Positions 27,601 through 36,477 of a stretch of 64,000 nucleotides of DNA are shown here, in pieces. Numbering within the stretch: position 1 is the stretch's first letter; each line of letters begins with the position of its first letter. Under the pieces are notes generated by a model. That model ran no database searches, was not told the DNA's origin, and was given only the letters and a program-made list of their open reading frames with translations. This DNA is from Gammaproteobacteria bacterium. Its GTDB lineage: Bacteria; Pseudomonadota; Gammaproteobacteria; Pseudomonadales; Azotimanducaceae. The position numbers were made by a program, and so were the translations under genes. The stretch spans positions 1-64,000 of the forward strand of contig JAUIED010000001.1 in the NCBI GenBank assembly GCA_030428905.1, in the 5' to 3' direction.

Positions 27601-29432
27601 CCCTCAGCCATGGGAACCACCCGCAACACTTCGTTGATGGTGGTAAGCCCCGCCCCGACCTTCTGCGCGCCGGACAACCGCAGCGTGCGCATGCCGTCAC
27701 GAATGGCCTGTTTGCGCAATCCGTCGAGGTCGACGTCTGCGCGTATATGCGGCTGCACGTGCTCGGTAAGCGGCAGCACTTCGTAGATGCCCATACGGCC
27801 GAGAAAGCCGGTATCGCGGCACTCCAGGCAGCCCACGGGCTCGCACACCTGGTGCGGCGGCTTGACCTTGAACGGCAGCGTCAGAAGCTGCCAGGCATCG
27901 ATGTCCACCTCCGCTTCCTGCTTGCAGTGCGGGCAGAGCGTGCGCACCAACCGCTGCGCCATGACGCCCAGCACCGTCGCTTTGATCATGTAGCTGGGCA
28001 CGCCGAGGTCCAACAGACGGGTAATCGCCGTGGGCGCATCGTTGGTGTGCAGCGTGGAGATGACCAGGTGACCCGTAAGCGCCGCCTGAATCGCCATCTC
28101 CGCGGTTTCCAGGTCGCGGATCTCACCGACCATGATGATGTCCGGGTCCTGGCGCAGCAGCGCCTTCACACCGTCTGCGAAGCCCACGTCGATGTTGTGC
28201 TGCACCTGCATCTGGTTGAACGCGGGCTCCACCATCTCGATGGGGTCCTCGATGGTGCACACGTTCACCTCAGGTGTGGCCAACTGCTTGAGGGTCGAAT
28301 ACAGCGTGGTGGTTTTACCGGACCCTGTGGGACCCGTGACCAGCACGATGCCGTTGTTGGCGCGCGCCATGGCCTGCCAGCGGTCATGATCGTCACCGGT
28401 GAGGCCGAGCTCGGTAAAGCTGCGCAACAGCACATCCGGATCGAAGATACGCATCACCATCTTCTCGCCGAAGGCGGTGGGAAGCGTCGACAGACGCAGC
28501 TCCACCTCATCGCCGTCTGGATGTTTGGTTTTGATCCGGCCGTCCTGCGGCCGGCGCTTCTCCGCCACATCCATACGGCCGAGAATCTTCAGGCGGCTGG
28601 TAACCGCTGCATTCACCGCAACCGGCAGCTCGTACACGTGGTGCAGCACGCCGTCGATACGGAAGCGCACGAACCCCTTTTCCCGGCGCGGCTCGATGTG
28701 AATGTCGCTGGCGCGCTGCTCGAAGGCGTAATTCAGCAGCCAGTCGACGATGTTCACGACGTGCGCGTCGTTGGCCTCCGGGGATTTGAGCTGGCCGAGC
28801 TCCAGCAGCTGCTCGAAGTTGGCAACCGCCGATACTTCTCGGCCGTCGCGCTCAGCCCGCGAAACCGAGCGCGCCATGGTGTAGAACTCGAGCGCGTAGC
28901 GGGTGATGTCCGCAGGGTTGGCCACCACCCGCCGAATCCGTCGGCCGCGCAGGGTCTGCGACAGCATGCCTTCCCACTGGTACATGAACGGCTGACCGCT
29001 GGCGATCACCACCTCATCGTCCGTAACCTCTACTGCCAGCAGGTGGTGTCGCTGGGCAAAGGCATAGGACATCACCTCAGTAACGGCGTTGACGTTGATC
29101 TGCAGCGGATCGATGCGCAGGTAGGGCTGCCGCGCCTTGTCAGCAAGCCAGGTGGTCATCGTTTCCAGATCGAGCTTGCGACCCGGTTGGTTGCGGTTCT
29201 CGTACTCCCGAGCCGCAACGATTTCCATGGGGTGCATGCTGAGTTCACGCTTGGTGCGCGGCGCGATGAGCACATCCTCCGCCTGACGGCGGCTGATGAA
29301 CTCGCCGGCCACCAGGTCTTCCAGCAGGTACGGCAGATCGATCAGGCGCTCCTCAGCGGCCACGCCGAAGCTGGCCCGGCTTTTGCCCGGCGCTTTCCCT
29401 GGCTTATCGCCCCTGAGTTCGTTCGCCTCCAC
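27597..29432 (-). CDS. GspE/PilB-family secretion ATPase
   Basis: About 611 residues from GTG 29432; an in-frame ATG at 29528 would add 32 poorly structured residues and reach to 27 nt from argE. An MshEN-like N domain (about 20-180) precedes the ATPase core: Walker A GPTGSGKTTT, Asp box ICTIEDPIE-type segment (VCTIEDPIEMVEP), Walker B IIMVGEIRD, His box LVISTLHTNDA. The zinc tetracysteine is seen as LCPHCKQ ... CLECRDTG. Such ATPases power type IV pili or type II secretion, but no pilin, PilC or secretin gene is nearby, so the system served is unknown. Confidence 0.88.
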   Translation of the reverse strand: MEANELRGDKPGKAPGKSRASFGVAAEERLIDLPYLLEDLVAGEFISRRQAEDVLIAPRTKRELSMHPMEIVAAREYENRNQPGRKLDLETMTTWLADKARQPYLRIDPLQINVNAVTEVMSYAFAQRHHLLAVEVTDDEVVIASGQPFMYQWEGMLSQTLRGRRIRRVVANPADITRYALEFYTMARSVSRAERDGREVSAVANFEQLLELGQLKSPEANDAHVVNIVDWLLNYAFEQRASDIHIEPRREKGFVRFRIDGVLHHVYELPVAVNAAVTSRLKILGRMDVAEKRRPQDGRIKTKHPDGDEVELRLSTLPTAFGEKMVMRIFDPDVLLRSFTELGLTGDDHDRWQAMARANNGIVLVTGPTGSGKTTTLYSTLKQLATPEVNVCTIEDPIEMVEPAFNQMQVQHNIDVGFADGVKALLRQDPDIIMVGEIRDLETAEMAIQAALTGHLVISTLHTNDAPTAITRLLDLGVPSYMIKATVLGVMAQRLVRTLCPHCKQEAEVDIDAWQLLTLPFKVKPPHQVCEPVGCLECRDTGFLGRMGIYEVLPLTEHVQPHIRADVDLDGLRKQAIRDGMRTLRLSGAQKVGAGLTTINEVLRVVPMAEG

Positions 29433-29541
29433 AGGTCTCGCAGAGTGTGTCCATTTCGTCGTTTTGCAGTTAAATGAAAGGCCCGTCGCATTGCAAGGCA
29501 GCGGATTGGGCACGGGGACCTGCATCACACCGGAAAAGCTC

Positions 29542-29547
29542 TACAAT
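29542..29547 (+). promoter_or_regulatory. -10-like box close to the argE start (leaderless candidate)
   Basis: TACAAT ends 7 nt before the ATG at 29555 and no Shine-Dalgarno sequence lies between. This is within the 122-bp divergent region between the ATPase gene and argE. A clear -35 is not seen. Confidence 0.4.
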
Positions 29548-29554
29548 CCGCCTC

Positions 29555-30712
29555 ATGAGCGCGCTGCCTGATTTTCAAGACATGCTTAAGACCCTGGTGG
29601 GAACCCCATCAGTGAGCTGCACAAACCCGGACGTGGACCAGGGGAACCTGGACGTCATCCACCATCTTGCCAACTGGCTTGACGGCTTAGGTTTTCAAAC
29701 CGAGGTGACGCCGCTCCCGGACAATCCGCGCAAAGGCAACCTGATTGCTACTGCAGGCAGCGGCGACGACGGGCTGGTGCTCGCCGGTCACACCGACACG
29801 GTGCCCTACGACGACGGCGCCTGGCACTCCGACCCGTTTGCCCTGACGCTACGAGATGACGCTTACTTCGGTCTCGGCACCTGCGACATGAAGGGCTTTT
29901 TTCCGCTGGTGCTGGACGCTCTGCGCGCAGTGCGCCTGGCTGACCTCAGCCGCCCACTTACCATCATCGCCACATCCGACGAAGAAAGCTCAATGGCCGG
30001 TGCCCGGCTGCTCGAGGCGCATAGCCGGCCAAAGGCCCGCTATGCCATCGTTGGCGAGCCCACAGGCCTCACCCCGGTGTATGCGCACAAAGGCATCATG
30101 ATGCTCGCCATTCGGTTGACCGGACACACGGGCCATTCCTCGGACCCGAGCCTGGGCTGCAACGCGCTGGATGCCATGCACGGGGTGATGAGCGAGATCA
30201 TGCGTTTGCGCGACGATCTGGCAGCCAGGCACCAGCATCCGGGTTTCGCGGTTACCACGCCCACCATCAACCTCGGCTGCCTGCACGCCGGTGACAACCC
30301 GAACCGCATCTGCGGCCACGCCGAGCTGCAGATCGACGTGCGCCTGCTGCCGGGTATGGACTCCCAAGCGCTGCTCGAGACACTGACAGAGCTCGCCACC
30401 AGTTCCGCCGCCCGCACGGGTACGAGTTGCAGCGTCACACCGTTCTACCCTCCGGTGGCGCCTTTCGAGGGAGACCTGCAGGGGGATCTGGCTGCCAGCC
30501 TCAGCCGTTGGAGCGGCCGTGCTCCGGCAACGGTCGCCTTCGGCACCGAAGCGCCGTTCTACCAGGCGCTCGGCATGGAGACGGTGGTGTTCGGGGCGGG
30601 CTCCATTGATCAGGCGCACCAACCTAACGAGTATCTGGCTCTGGAACAGGTAGAGCCAGGTAAGCAAGCGATCACTAACAGCATCCGTCGCTACTGTATG
30701 GAAGCCCATTGA
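29555..30712 (+). CDS. argE: Acetylornithine deacetylase
   Basis: A 385-residue M20 metallopeptidase-fold enzyme that frees ornithine from N-acetylornithine in arginine synthesis. The zinc ligands are in LAGHTDTVPYDDGAW, GLGTCDMKGFF and ATSDEESSMAGA, and GHTGHSSDP marks the dimerisation lid. The C-terminal His is in AGSIDQAHQPNEY. Start MSALPDFQDML at 29555 follows a -10-like box closely. argA follows after 10 nt, so this is an arginine operon. Confidence 0.95.
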   Translation: MSALPDFQDMLKTLVGTPSVSCTNPDVDQGNLDVIHHLANWLDGLGFQTEVTPLPDNPRKGNLIATAGSGDDGLVLAGHTDTVPYDDGAWHSDPFALTLRDDAYFGLGTCDMKGFFPLVLDALRAVRLADLSRPLTIIATSDEESSMAGARLLEAHSRPKARYAIVGEPTGLTPVYAHKGIMMLAIRLTGHTGHSSDPSLGCNALDAMHGVMSEIMRLRDDLAARHQHPGFAVTTPTINLGCLHAGDNPNRICGHAELQIDVRLLPGMDSQALLETLTELATSSAARTGTSCSVTPFYPPVAPFEGDLQGDLAASLSRWSGRAPATVAFGTEAPFYQALGMETVVFGAGSIDQAHQPNEYLALEQVEPGKQAITNSIRRYCMEAH

Positions 30713-30722
30713 TGGAAGCCAA

Positions 30723-32018
30723 ATGAACAGCAAGGACTACGTGAGCTGGTTCAGGGATTCGACCCCCTACATCAGCGCCCACCGCCAGAAGACATTCGTT
30801 GTGCTGCTCTCATCGGAAGCCATCGCCCACACCGAGCTGACCAACATCGTGCACGACCTGGCGCTGCTGCACGTACTCGGCGCACGTCTGGTCGTCGTGC
30901 ATGGCAGCCGCGTGCAGGTGGATGCCGAGATGCCTGACGCCACATTCGTGGGTAGCCGCCGGGTGACAGACACGGCAGCTATGCAGACCATAGCCCGCAT
31001 CAATGGCCAGATCCGCACGCAGTTGGAGGCGCTGTTTTCCATGGGCCTGCCCGCTACGCCCATGCACAACACAGACATCAGCGTCGTCTCAGGCAACTTC
31101 GTCACTGCCCGGCCGATCGGTGTGATCGACGGCGTCGACCATGTCTATACCGGCCGCATCCGCAAGGTACACGCCAAACGCATCCATACAATGCTCGACA
31201 GTCGGGCCCTGGTGCTGTTGCCGCCGATGGGCTTTTCACCTTCCGGACAGGCATTCAACCTCGCTGCACACGAGCTCGCCGCGGAGGCCGCAATCGCTTT
31301 GGAGGCAGAGAAGCTCATCGTCTTCGACGAACGCGCCTACCTCTCGGAGGAAAACGGCAGGCGGCGCGGCACGCTGCAACCCGGCGAAGTCGACCCCTAC
31401 CTCGAAACCTGCAGCGAAACGACCCGGGTGCATGTGGAGAGCCTCGCGCGCGCGGTCCGCGCCGGCGTGGGTCGCGGCCACATGCTCGGCTTCGGCGAGG
31501 AAGGCGCCCTGCTGGGTGAGCTCTTCACCGCCGCCGGCGTCGGCACCCAGATCAGCGAAGATGGCGGCGGCGCCGTGCGGCCGGCGACAGCGCGCGACGT
31601 GGCGGACATCGTCGAAATCATCCGTCCGCTGGAAGAGTCCGGCGCGCTGGTCAGACGCTCCCGCGACCGGCTGGAAAGGGAGATCGACCGTTTCTACGTG
31701 GCCGAAGTCGATGGCATCGTCGTCGGCACCTGTGCGCTCTACCCGCACGAAGACCAGGGTGAGCTGGCCTGCGTGGCGGTAAAGCAATCATTTCAGAGTT
31801 CCCGCACGCTCAACATTGGCTCGAGACTCGTGCAGACTGTGGAAGCGGCGGCACGGGCGCAAGGCTTGAAAGGTCTTTTCATCCTCACCACCCAGGCCGA
31901 AGACTGGTTTCGTGAGCACGGCTTTGCCGTAGCGGATCTTTCGGCACTGCCGATGGAGCACCGGTTGCTCTACAACTACCAGCGCGCATCCAAAGTAATG
32001 ATCAAGCAGTTGAGCTGA
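30723..32018 (+). CDS. argA: N-acetylglutamate synthase
   Basis: A 431-residue fusion of an amino-acid-kinase-like domain (about 15-280, including VVVHGSRVQVDAEM and LLPPMGFSPSGQAFNL) and a C-terminal GNAT acetyltransferase (about 290-431, with DIVEIIRPLEESGALV and ELACVAVKQSF). This is the classical ArgA architecture that acetylates glutamate as the first step of arginine synthesis and is feedback-inhibited by arginine through the kinase-like domain. It follows argE in the same operon. Confidence 0.95.
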   Translation: MNSKDYVSWFRDSTPYISAHRQKTFVVLLSSEAIAHTELTNIVHDLALLHVLGARLVVVHGSRVQVDAEMPDATFVGSRRVTDTAAMQTIARINGQIRTQLEALFSMGLPATPMHNTDISVVSGNFVTARPIGVIDGVDHVYTGRIRKVHAKRIHTMLDSRALVLLPPMGFSPSGQAFNLAAHELAAEAAIALEAEKLIVFDERAYLSEENGRRRGTLQPGEVDPYLETCSETTRVHVESLARAVRAGVGRGHMLGFGEEGALLGELFTAAGVGTQISEDGGGAVRPATARDVADIVEIIRPLEESGALVRRSRDRLEREIDRFYVAEVDGIVVGTCALYPHEDQGELACVAVKQSFQSSRTLNIGSRLVQTVEAAARAQGLKGLFILTTQAEDWFREHGFAVADLSALPMEHRLLYNYQRASKVMIKQLS

Positions 32019-32019
32019 G

Positions 32020-33702
32020 ATGACCGACCAGAACAAGCGACCCTACTCTTCACGCATCGTCGACGGCGTCGAGCAGGCGCCCAGCCGCGCCATGCTCTAT
32101 CCGGTGGGCTTCACCGAGGCCGACTTCGCCAAGCCGCAGATCGGCGTAGCCTCCACGTGGAGCATGGTGACCCCGTGCAACATGCACATCAACACGTTGG
32201 CAGACGCCGCCTGCATGGGCGCGGACGAGGCCGGCGGAAAGAGCGTGCTGTTCAATACGATCACGGTGTCGGATGGCATTTCCATGGGCACCCCGGGCAT
32301 GCGCTACTCGCTCGTCTCCCGCGAGGTGATCGCCGACTCCATAGAAACCGTGGTGTGCGCACAGGGCTTCGACGGCTTTGTCGCCATCGGCGGTTGTGAC
32401 AAGAACATGCCCGCCTGCGCCATGGCTATCGCACGCATCAACCGTCCCGCCGTATTCGTCTACGGCGGCACTATCCTGCCTGGCGAGAAGCGGCGCGATG
32501 TGATCAGCGTGTTCGAAGCGGTGGGTGGTTACGCCGCAGGTACCGTCTCCGCCGAGGAGCTCAAAGAGGTGGAGCGCACGGCCATACCCGGCCCCGGCTC
32601 CTGCGGCGGCATGTACACCGCCAACACCATGGCTTCGGCCATTGAGGCGCTGGGCCTGTCGCTGCCGAATTCATCGGCGCAGAACGCCGTATCCGACGCC
32701 AAGCGTCAGGACAGCTACAACGCCGGTGCTGCGGTTGCACACCTCATCGACCGGGGTATCAAGCCGAGCGATATTCTCAGCCGCGAGGCGTTCGAGAACG
32801 CCATCTCGGTAGTCATCGCGCTGGAAGGTTCCACGAACGCGGTGTTGCATCTGCTGGCCATTGCCAGCGCCGCCGGCATTCCGCTGACGCTGGATGATTT
32901 CACCCGCATCGGTGCGCGCGTACCGGTGCTTGCCGATATGCGCCCGGCCGGCCAGTACGCCATGAGCGAGTTGATCGAAATCGGCGGCATCCAACCGCTC
33001 ATGAAGCGCATGCTCGACGCAGGCCTTCTCCACGGCGACTGCCTGACCGTCACCGGTCGCACCCTGGCGGAGAATCTTGCGGACGTGGGCGACTACCCTG
33101 CGGACCAGCAGATCATTCGCCCGTTCGACAATCCCATCAAACCCGACAGCCACCTCGTGGTGCTGCGCGGCAACCTTGCACCGGAAGGGGCGGTGGCGAA
33201 AATCACCGGCCACGAAGGGCTCACGTTCACCGGCAAAGCCAAGTGCTACCACGGCGAGGAAGCGGCCATGTCGGCCATCATGAGCGGCGAGGTGGGTAAA
33301 GGGGACGTGGTGGTCGTGCGCTATGAAGGGCCGCGAGGCGGACCGGGCATGCGCGAGATGTTGAGCCCCACCAGCGCCATCAACGGCCGCGGCCTGTCCA
33401 ACGACGTGGCCCTGATCACCGATGGTCGCTTCTCCGGCGGCTCGCACGGCTTCGTGATCGGCCATGTCACTCCAGAGGCCTACGAAGGTGGACCGATCGG
33501 TCTGGTGGAAGACGGCGATACCATCACGGTAGACGCGTCCACCAAGGAAATCACGCTGCACGTGGACGACGCCGTGCTGGAGGCGCGGCGGGCAAAGTGG
33601 CGCAAGCCCGCCCCCTACGCGACGAGCGGCTTACTGGCCAAGTACGCACGCCTGGTCAGCTCGGCCAGCGAGGGCGCCGTAACGGACCGCTTCGACCAGT
33701 AG
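32020..33702 (+). CDS. ilvD: Dihydroxy-acid dehydratase
   Basis: A 560-residue IlvD/Edd family Fe-S enzyme of the short branch. Cluster cysteines are in GGCDKNMPAC and GPGSCGGMYTANTM, with the active-site regions EGSTNAVLHLLA and DGRFSGGSHGFVIGH. It dehydrates dihydroxy acids in Val, Leu and Ile synthesis. It begins 1 nt after argA, so arginine and branched-chain genes share a transcript. The shorter length than E. coli IlvD is normal for this subfamily and not a truncation. Confidence 0.95.
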   Translation: MTDQNKRPYSSRIVDGVEQAPSRAMLYPVGFTEADFAKPQIGVASTWSMVTPCNMHINTLADAACMGADEAGGKSVLFNTITVSDGISMGTPGMRYSLVSREVIADSIETVVCAQGFDGFVAIGGCDKNMPACAMAIARINRPAVFVYGGTILPGEKRRDVISVFEAVGGYAAGTVSAEELKEVERTAIPGPGSCGGMYTANTMASAIEALGLSLPNSSAQNAVSDAKRQDSYNAGAAVAHLIDRGIKPSDILSREAFENAISVVIALEGSTNAVLHLLAIASAAGIPLTLDDFTRIGARVPVLADMRPAGQYAMSELIEIGGIQPLMKRMLDAGLLHGDCLTVTGRTLAENLADVGDYPADQQIIRPFDNPIKPDSHLVVLRGNLAPEGAVAKITGHEGLTFTGKAKCYHGEEAAMSAIMSGEVGKGDVVVVRYEGPRGGPGMREMLSPTSAINGRGLSNDVALITDGRFSGGSHGFVIGHVTPEAYEGGPIGLVEDGDTITVDASTKEITLHVDDAVLEARRAKWRKPAPYATSGLLAKYARLVSSASEGAVTDRFDQ

Positions 33703-33728
33703 ATTGCCAACCAGCACACGGACACCCC

Positions 33729-33745
33729 TAGCCCGCAGTGGGCTA
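33729..33745 (+). terminator. Hairpin between ilvD and the LptA-like gene
   Basis: TAGCCC and GGGCTA pair across GCAGT. The hairpin lies 26 nt after ilvD and its right arm overlaps the -10-like box of the next gene. No T-tract follows, so terminator function is uncertain. Confidence 0.35.
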
Positions 33746-33749
33746 TAGT
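33744..33749 (+). promoter_or_regulatory. -10-like box close to the LptA-like start (leaderless candidate)
   Basis: TATAGT ends 6 nt before the GTG at 33756. There is no Shine-Dalgarno sequence between the box and the start codon. Confidence 0.35.
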
Positions 33750-33755
33750 TAGCGG

Positions 33756-34247
33756 GTGAAATACGTTGTGATAGCACTGCTAAGCTTGCTGGCCCTGGTC
33801 TCCGCCAAGGCGGAGACCACGAATGGCGCGTGGAACGTGCAATCGGACACCTACGAGATCCTGCTCGACGAACGTCAGGTCACCTACGTCGGCAACGTGA
33901 TCGCAGAACAGGGCACCTACAGAATCAAAGCCGACCGCCTGCGCGCCTTTTTCAACGAGCGCAACGAAGTCATTCGCATGGAGGCGCACGGCACGCGATC
34001 AGCACAGGCGGAGCTCGAAAGCCTGAACCAGCCACAGCAAACCCGCCTGCACGGCGACTCGTTGTTCTACAACCTGCCCGACGCGCGTGTTACCGCGCGA
34101 GGCAACACGCTGTTCGTGCGTGGGCACGACACCATGAACGCCCATGAACTCACCTACAACCTCAACGAAGAGCGCGTAGTCGCCAATCGCAACGCCAAGG
34201 AACGCGTCCGTGTCGTTCTGTTCCCCGAAGGCAGCCGCACGCCTTAG
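33756..34247 (+). CDS. LptA/OstA-like periplasmic protein
   Basis: A 163-residue protein with a signal peptide (MKYVVIALLSLLALVSAKA) and the repeated beta-jellyroll pattern of OstA/LptA: DERQVTYVGNVIAEQGTYRIKAD, then RLHGDSLFYNLPDARVTARGN. Family members bridge LPS or shield lipids across the periplasm. It is stand-alone, without lptC, lptB or kdsC beside it, so it is probably a paralogue rather than the main LptA. The start is GTG. Confidence 0.8.
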   Translation: MKYVVIALLSLLALVSAKAETTNGAWNVQSDTYEILLDERQVTYVGNVIAEQGTYRIKADRLRAFFNERNEVIRMEAHGTRSAQAELESLNQPQQTRLHGDSLFYNLPDARVTARGNTLFVRGHDTMNAHELTYNLNEERVVANRNAKERVRVVLFPEGSRTP

Positions 34248-34611
34248 CAGCACCTTGCTGCTGGCGTTCCTCGCAAGCGCCTGCAGCGAACGCGAGATCA
34301 TGGCATTTACCCTGGAGCAGTCGCTCTCAATCGCCTTGAAAGGCCAGTGCGACGAGGATCCGCAGTGCCTGGCCGCCATCGAATCACAGCTCAGACCCTG
34401 CATCGACGGCAATCCGGACATTGAGGCGTTGGTAAAAGCCGGCGGCCAGGACGAAGACCTGACCCGACGGGTGAGCCTGGATATCGCCCGCTGCATCGTC
34501 GATGCGCAGGGTAACTCCTACTTCTTCGCACACACGGAGATTACCTACGAGGAGCAACCGGACGAGCCGCAGGAGCAGATCGATGATCCGCCGACGATCA
34601 TTCCGCGGTGA
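34210..34611 (+). CDS. Small lipoprotein, unknown function
   Basis: A 133-residue protein with a lipobox (LLLAFLASAC) after a basic n-region (SPKAAARL). The GTG start at 34210 has AAGGA 8 nt upstream and overlaps the LptA-like gene by 38 nt in another frame. The mature part has four further Cys (two each in GQCDEDPQCLAAIE and RPCIDG/ARCIVD-type segments), suggesting disulphides in the periplasm. The C terminus is acidic and Pro-rich. I recognise no family; co-expression with the LptA-like protein suggests an envelope role. Confidence 0.6.
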   Translation: MSFCSPKAAARLSSTLLLAFLASACSEREIMAFTLEQSLSIALKGQCDEDPQCLAAIESQLRPCIDGNPDIEALVKAGGQDEDLTRRVSLDIARCIVDAQGNSYFFAHTEITYEEQPDEPQEQIDDPPTIIPR

Positions 34612-35023
34612 GATCCTCCGGATACTCGTGATAGATCTCCAGGCGGATCGGTGTGGCGTCGTCGCGGCCCAACAGGGCTGAGATGTACTGATCGGCCAGG
34701 CCGTACTTCGCTCGCACCAGATCGTTCACCGTATCCCGTATACCTGGCTCGGCAATCGCATTGTAGGCAGCGCGTGTATCGCCGCGCTGCAGACCAACGC
34801 GGCCGTTCGCACGGATGCGGGCATACCAGCCCGAGGTTGGATCGCCCGCTCGAAGGTATTGGTAGCCGTTCAGGTCAACCACCCACAAACGCGTCTCCTG
34901 CGGCTTGCCGTCGGCATCCAGTGCCGACAGCACCACCACCTCTCCACTTTCCGATGCCACAAACATGAGAGCAAACGGCAGCACGGCAAGCACGAGCACC
35001 ACGATCACAATCTTTCTGATCAC
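34598..35023 (-). CDS. Membrane-anchored protein, split-barrel nitroreductase/DUF385-like
   Basis: A 141-residue protein with one N-terminal membrane segment (IVIVVLVLAVLPFALMFVA). The rest, WVVDLNGYQYLRAGDPTSGWYARIRAN and VRAKYGLADQYISALLG, resembles the deazaflavin- or FMN-dependent split-barrel oxidoreductase-like proteins; I am not certain. Its ATG overlaps the VanZ-like stop (4 bp). Its 3' end overlaps the convergent lipoprotein gene by 14 nt. Confidence 0.55.
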   Translation of the reverse strand: MIRKIVIVVLVLAVLPFALMFVASESGEVVVLSALDADGKPQETRLWVVDLNGYQYLRAGDPTSGWYARIRANGRVGLQRGDTRAAYNAIAEPGIRDTVNDLVRAKYGLADQYISALLGRDDATPIRLEIYHEYPEDLTAE

Positions 35024-35409
35024 CTTTCGTCGCCCTCCAATCCAGCAAAACGCAACGTCTTTGCCGTCAGCGACAGCGCCGTCGTCGCAAACAATCGCAC
35101 CAGCACTAGTCCGATAGCGATACCGGCCACATCGACCAGAAGATCGCCGAACTCGGCAGTTCGCGCCTCAATCTGCCCCTGCACGAGCTCGATTGCAACG
35201 CCGTAAGCCAGCATCCACAACGACGGGTAGAGATATCTCTGACGAAAGTGCGCAACCGAACAGAGAAACGTCAACACGGTAAACGCGAAGGCATGCAGCA
35301 CTACGTCGCTGACGTGGCTCACCGCATCCGGCGGGCTCGGGGTTAGGGCAAGATACGTGCACGCCGCTAAAGCCACCCAGAAGGCGGCGATCCACAGCGC
35401 CCGGTTCAA
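35020..35409 (-). CDS. VanZ-like membrane protein
   Basis: About 129 residues with four hydrophobic segments and the VanZ-family features SHVSDVVLHAFAFTVLTFL and ELVQGQIEARTAEFGDLLVDVAGIAIG (acidic FGDLLVD motif). The start is TTG at 35409, overlapping the hemE stop as TTGA; no ATG fits. The family's biochemical function outside glycopeptide resistance is poorly known. It sits between hemE and a membrane-anchored protein gene, all overlapped. Confidence 0.75.
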   Translation of the reverse strand: MNRALWIAAFWVALAACTYLALTPSPPDAVSHVSDVVLHAFAFTVLTFLCSVAHFRQRYLYPSLWMLAYGVAIELVQGQIEARTAEFGDLLVDVAGIAIGLVLVRLFATTALSLTAKTLRFAGLEGDER

Positions 35410-36437
35410 CGGGTGCTGGCCTCGTGCACGTAGCTCACCAGACGCTTGACGTTGTCCACCGGCGTTTCCGGAATAATCCCGTGACCCAGGTTGAAGATGT
35501 GTCCGGGCCGGCCTGCGGCCTCGTCCAGCACAAGCTGCGCCTGACGCTCCACGGTGGCGCCATCGGCGCACAAAACGATGGGGTCCAGGTTGCCCTGCAC
35601 GGCTTTGCAACCGAGCCGCGACCAGGTGGCGCCGAGGGGCGTGCGCCAGTCGAAGGCGAGAACATCCGCACCCAGCGCTGCCACATCGTCCAGCAGGTGA
35701 TGATTGCCCGTGCCGAAGTAGACCACCGGCAAGTCCGGTGCCAGCTGCTTGACGCCATCGATCAGCCTTTTCGTTGCAGGCGCCGCATACCGACGGAAAT
35801 CGGCAACGCTCAGGTTGCCCACCCACGTGTCGAACAGCTGCACCGCGTCTACCCCGGCTTCGATCTGCAGACGCAGGTAGTCCACCACCTGGTCCGCCAA
35901 TTTGAGCGTGAGCGCCTGCCAGGCCTGCTCCTCGGTGTACATGAACTTCTTCACGTAGGTGTAGTTGCGAGACCCGCGCCCCTCGATGGCGTAGGAGGCA
36001 AGCGTAAACGGCGCGCCGGCGAAGCCGATCAGCGCGATATCCGCCGGCAGGCCGCTGAGCACGTTGCGCACCGTGTCGGCAATGTAGGGTGTGGCTTCCT
36101 CGGCCGGCAGGCGCCGCAGAGCCTCGACGTCTGCAGGGCTGCGCACCGGGTTGGCAAATACCGGCCCGGTGCCGGCCACGTAGTCGAGATCGAGGCCCAT
36201 GGGCTCCAGCACCGGCAACAAGTCTGCGAACAGGATGGCAGCGTCCACGCCCAGTATTCGCTGGGCGTCCAGCGTCGCCTGTGCCGCCTTCTCCGGGTTC
36301 TTGAAGAAGTCGAGGCTCGGCATGTCGCCTTTCACCGCGTGATATTCCGGCATGTAACGGCCCGCCTGGCGATTGAGCCAGATCGGCGTGTATGGGGTCG
36401 GGCGGCCATTTGCCGCTTCGATGAAGATCTTCTTCAT
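35406..36437 (-). CDS. hemE: Uroporphyrinogen decarboxylase
   Basis: A 343-residue cytosolic haem-synthesis enzyme that decarboxylates the four acetate groups of uroporphyrinogen III. PIWLNRQAGRYMPEY contains the signature Arg residues, and GFAGAPFTLASYAIEG and VDAVQLFDTWVGNLS are canonical. Start MKKIFIEAANG at 36437 has AGAGG upstream. It heads a three-gene unit with the VanZ-like and membrane-anchored protein genes. Confidence 0.95.
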   Translation of the reverse strand: MKKIFIEAANGRPTPYTPIWLNRQAGRYMPEYHAVKGDMPSLDFFKNPEKAAQATLDAQRILGVDAAILFADLLPVLEPMGLDLDYVAGTGPVFANPVRSPADVEALRRLPAEEATPYIADTVRNVLSGLPADIALIGFAGAPFTLASYAIEGRGSRNYTYVKKFMYTEEQAWQALTLKLADQVVDYLRLQIEAGVDAVQLFDTWVGNLSVADFRRYAAPATKRLIDGVKQLAPDLPVVYFGTGNHHLLDDVAALGADVLAFDWRTPLGATWSRLGCKAVQGNLDPIVLCADGATVERQAQLVLDEAAGRPGHIFNLGHGIIPETPVDNVKRLVSYVHEASTR

Positions 36438-36477
36438 GTCTGCCTCTGAGAAACCGCGCGAGCCTACCAAACCCGCA

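Noticed and set aside
27474-29477. A 667-codon open frame on the plus strand across the GspE-like gene
   Set aside because: It is antisense to a gene with complete motifs, has no family features and a His/Arg/Gln-rich make-up typical of GC-rich shadow frames.
32020-33702. ilvD shorter than the E. coli enzyme, possible truncation
   Set aside because: All cluster and active-site motifs are present and the length matches the short IlvD subfamily.
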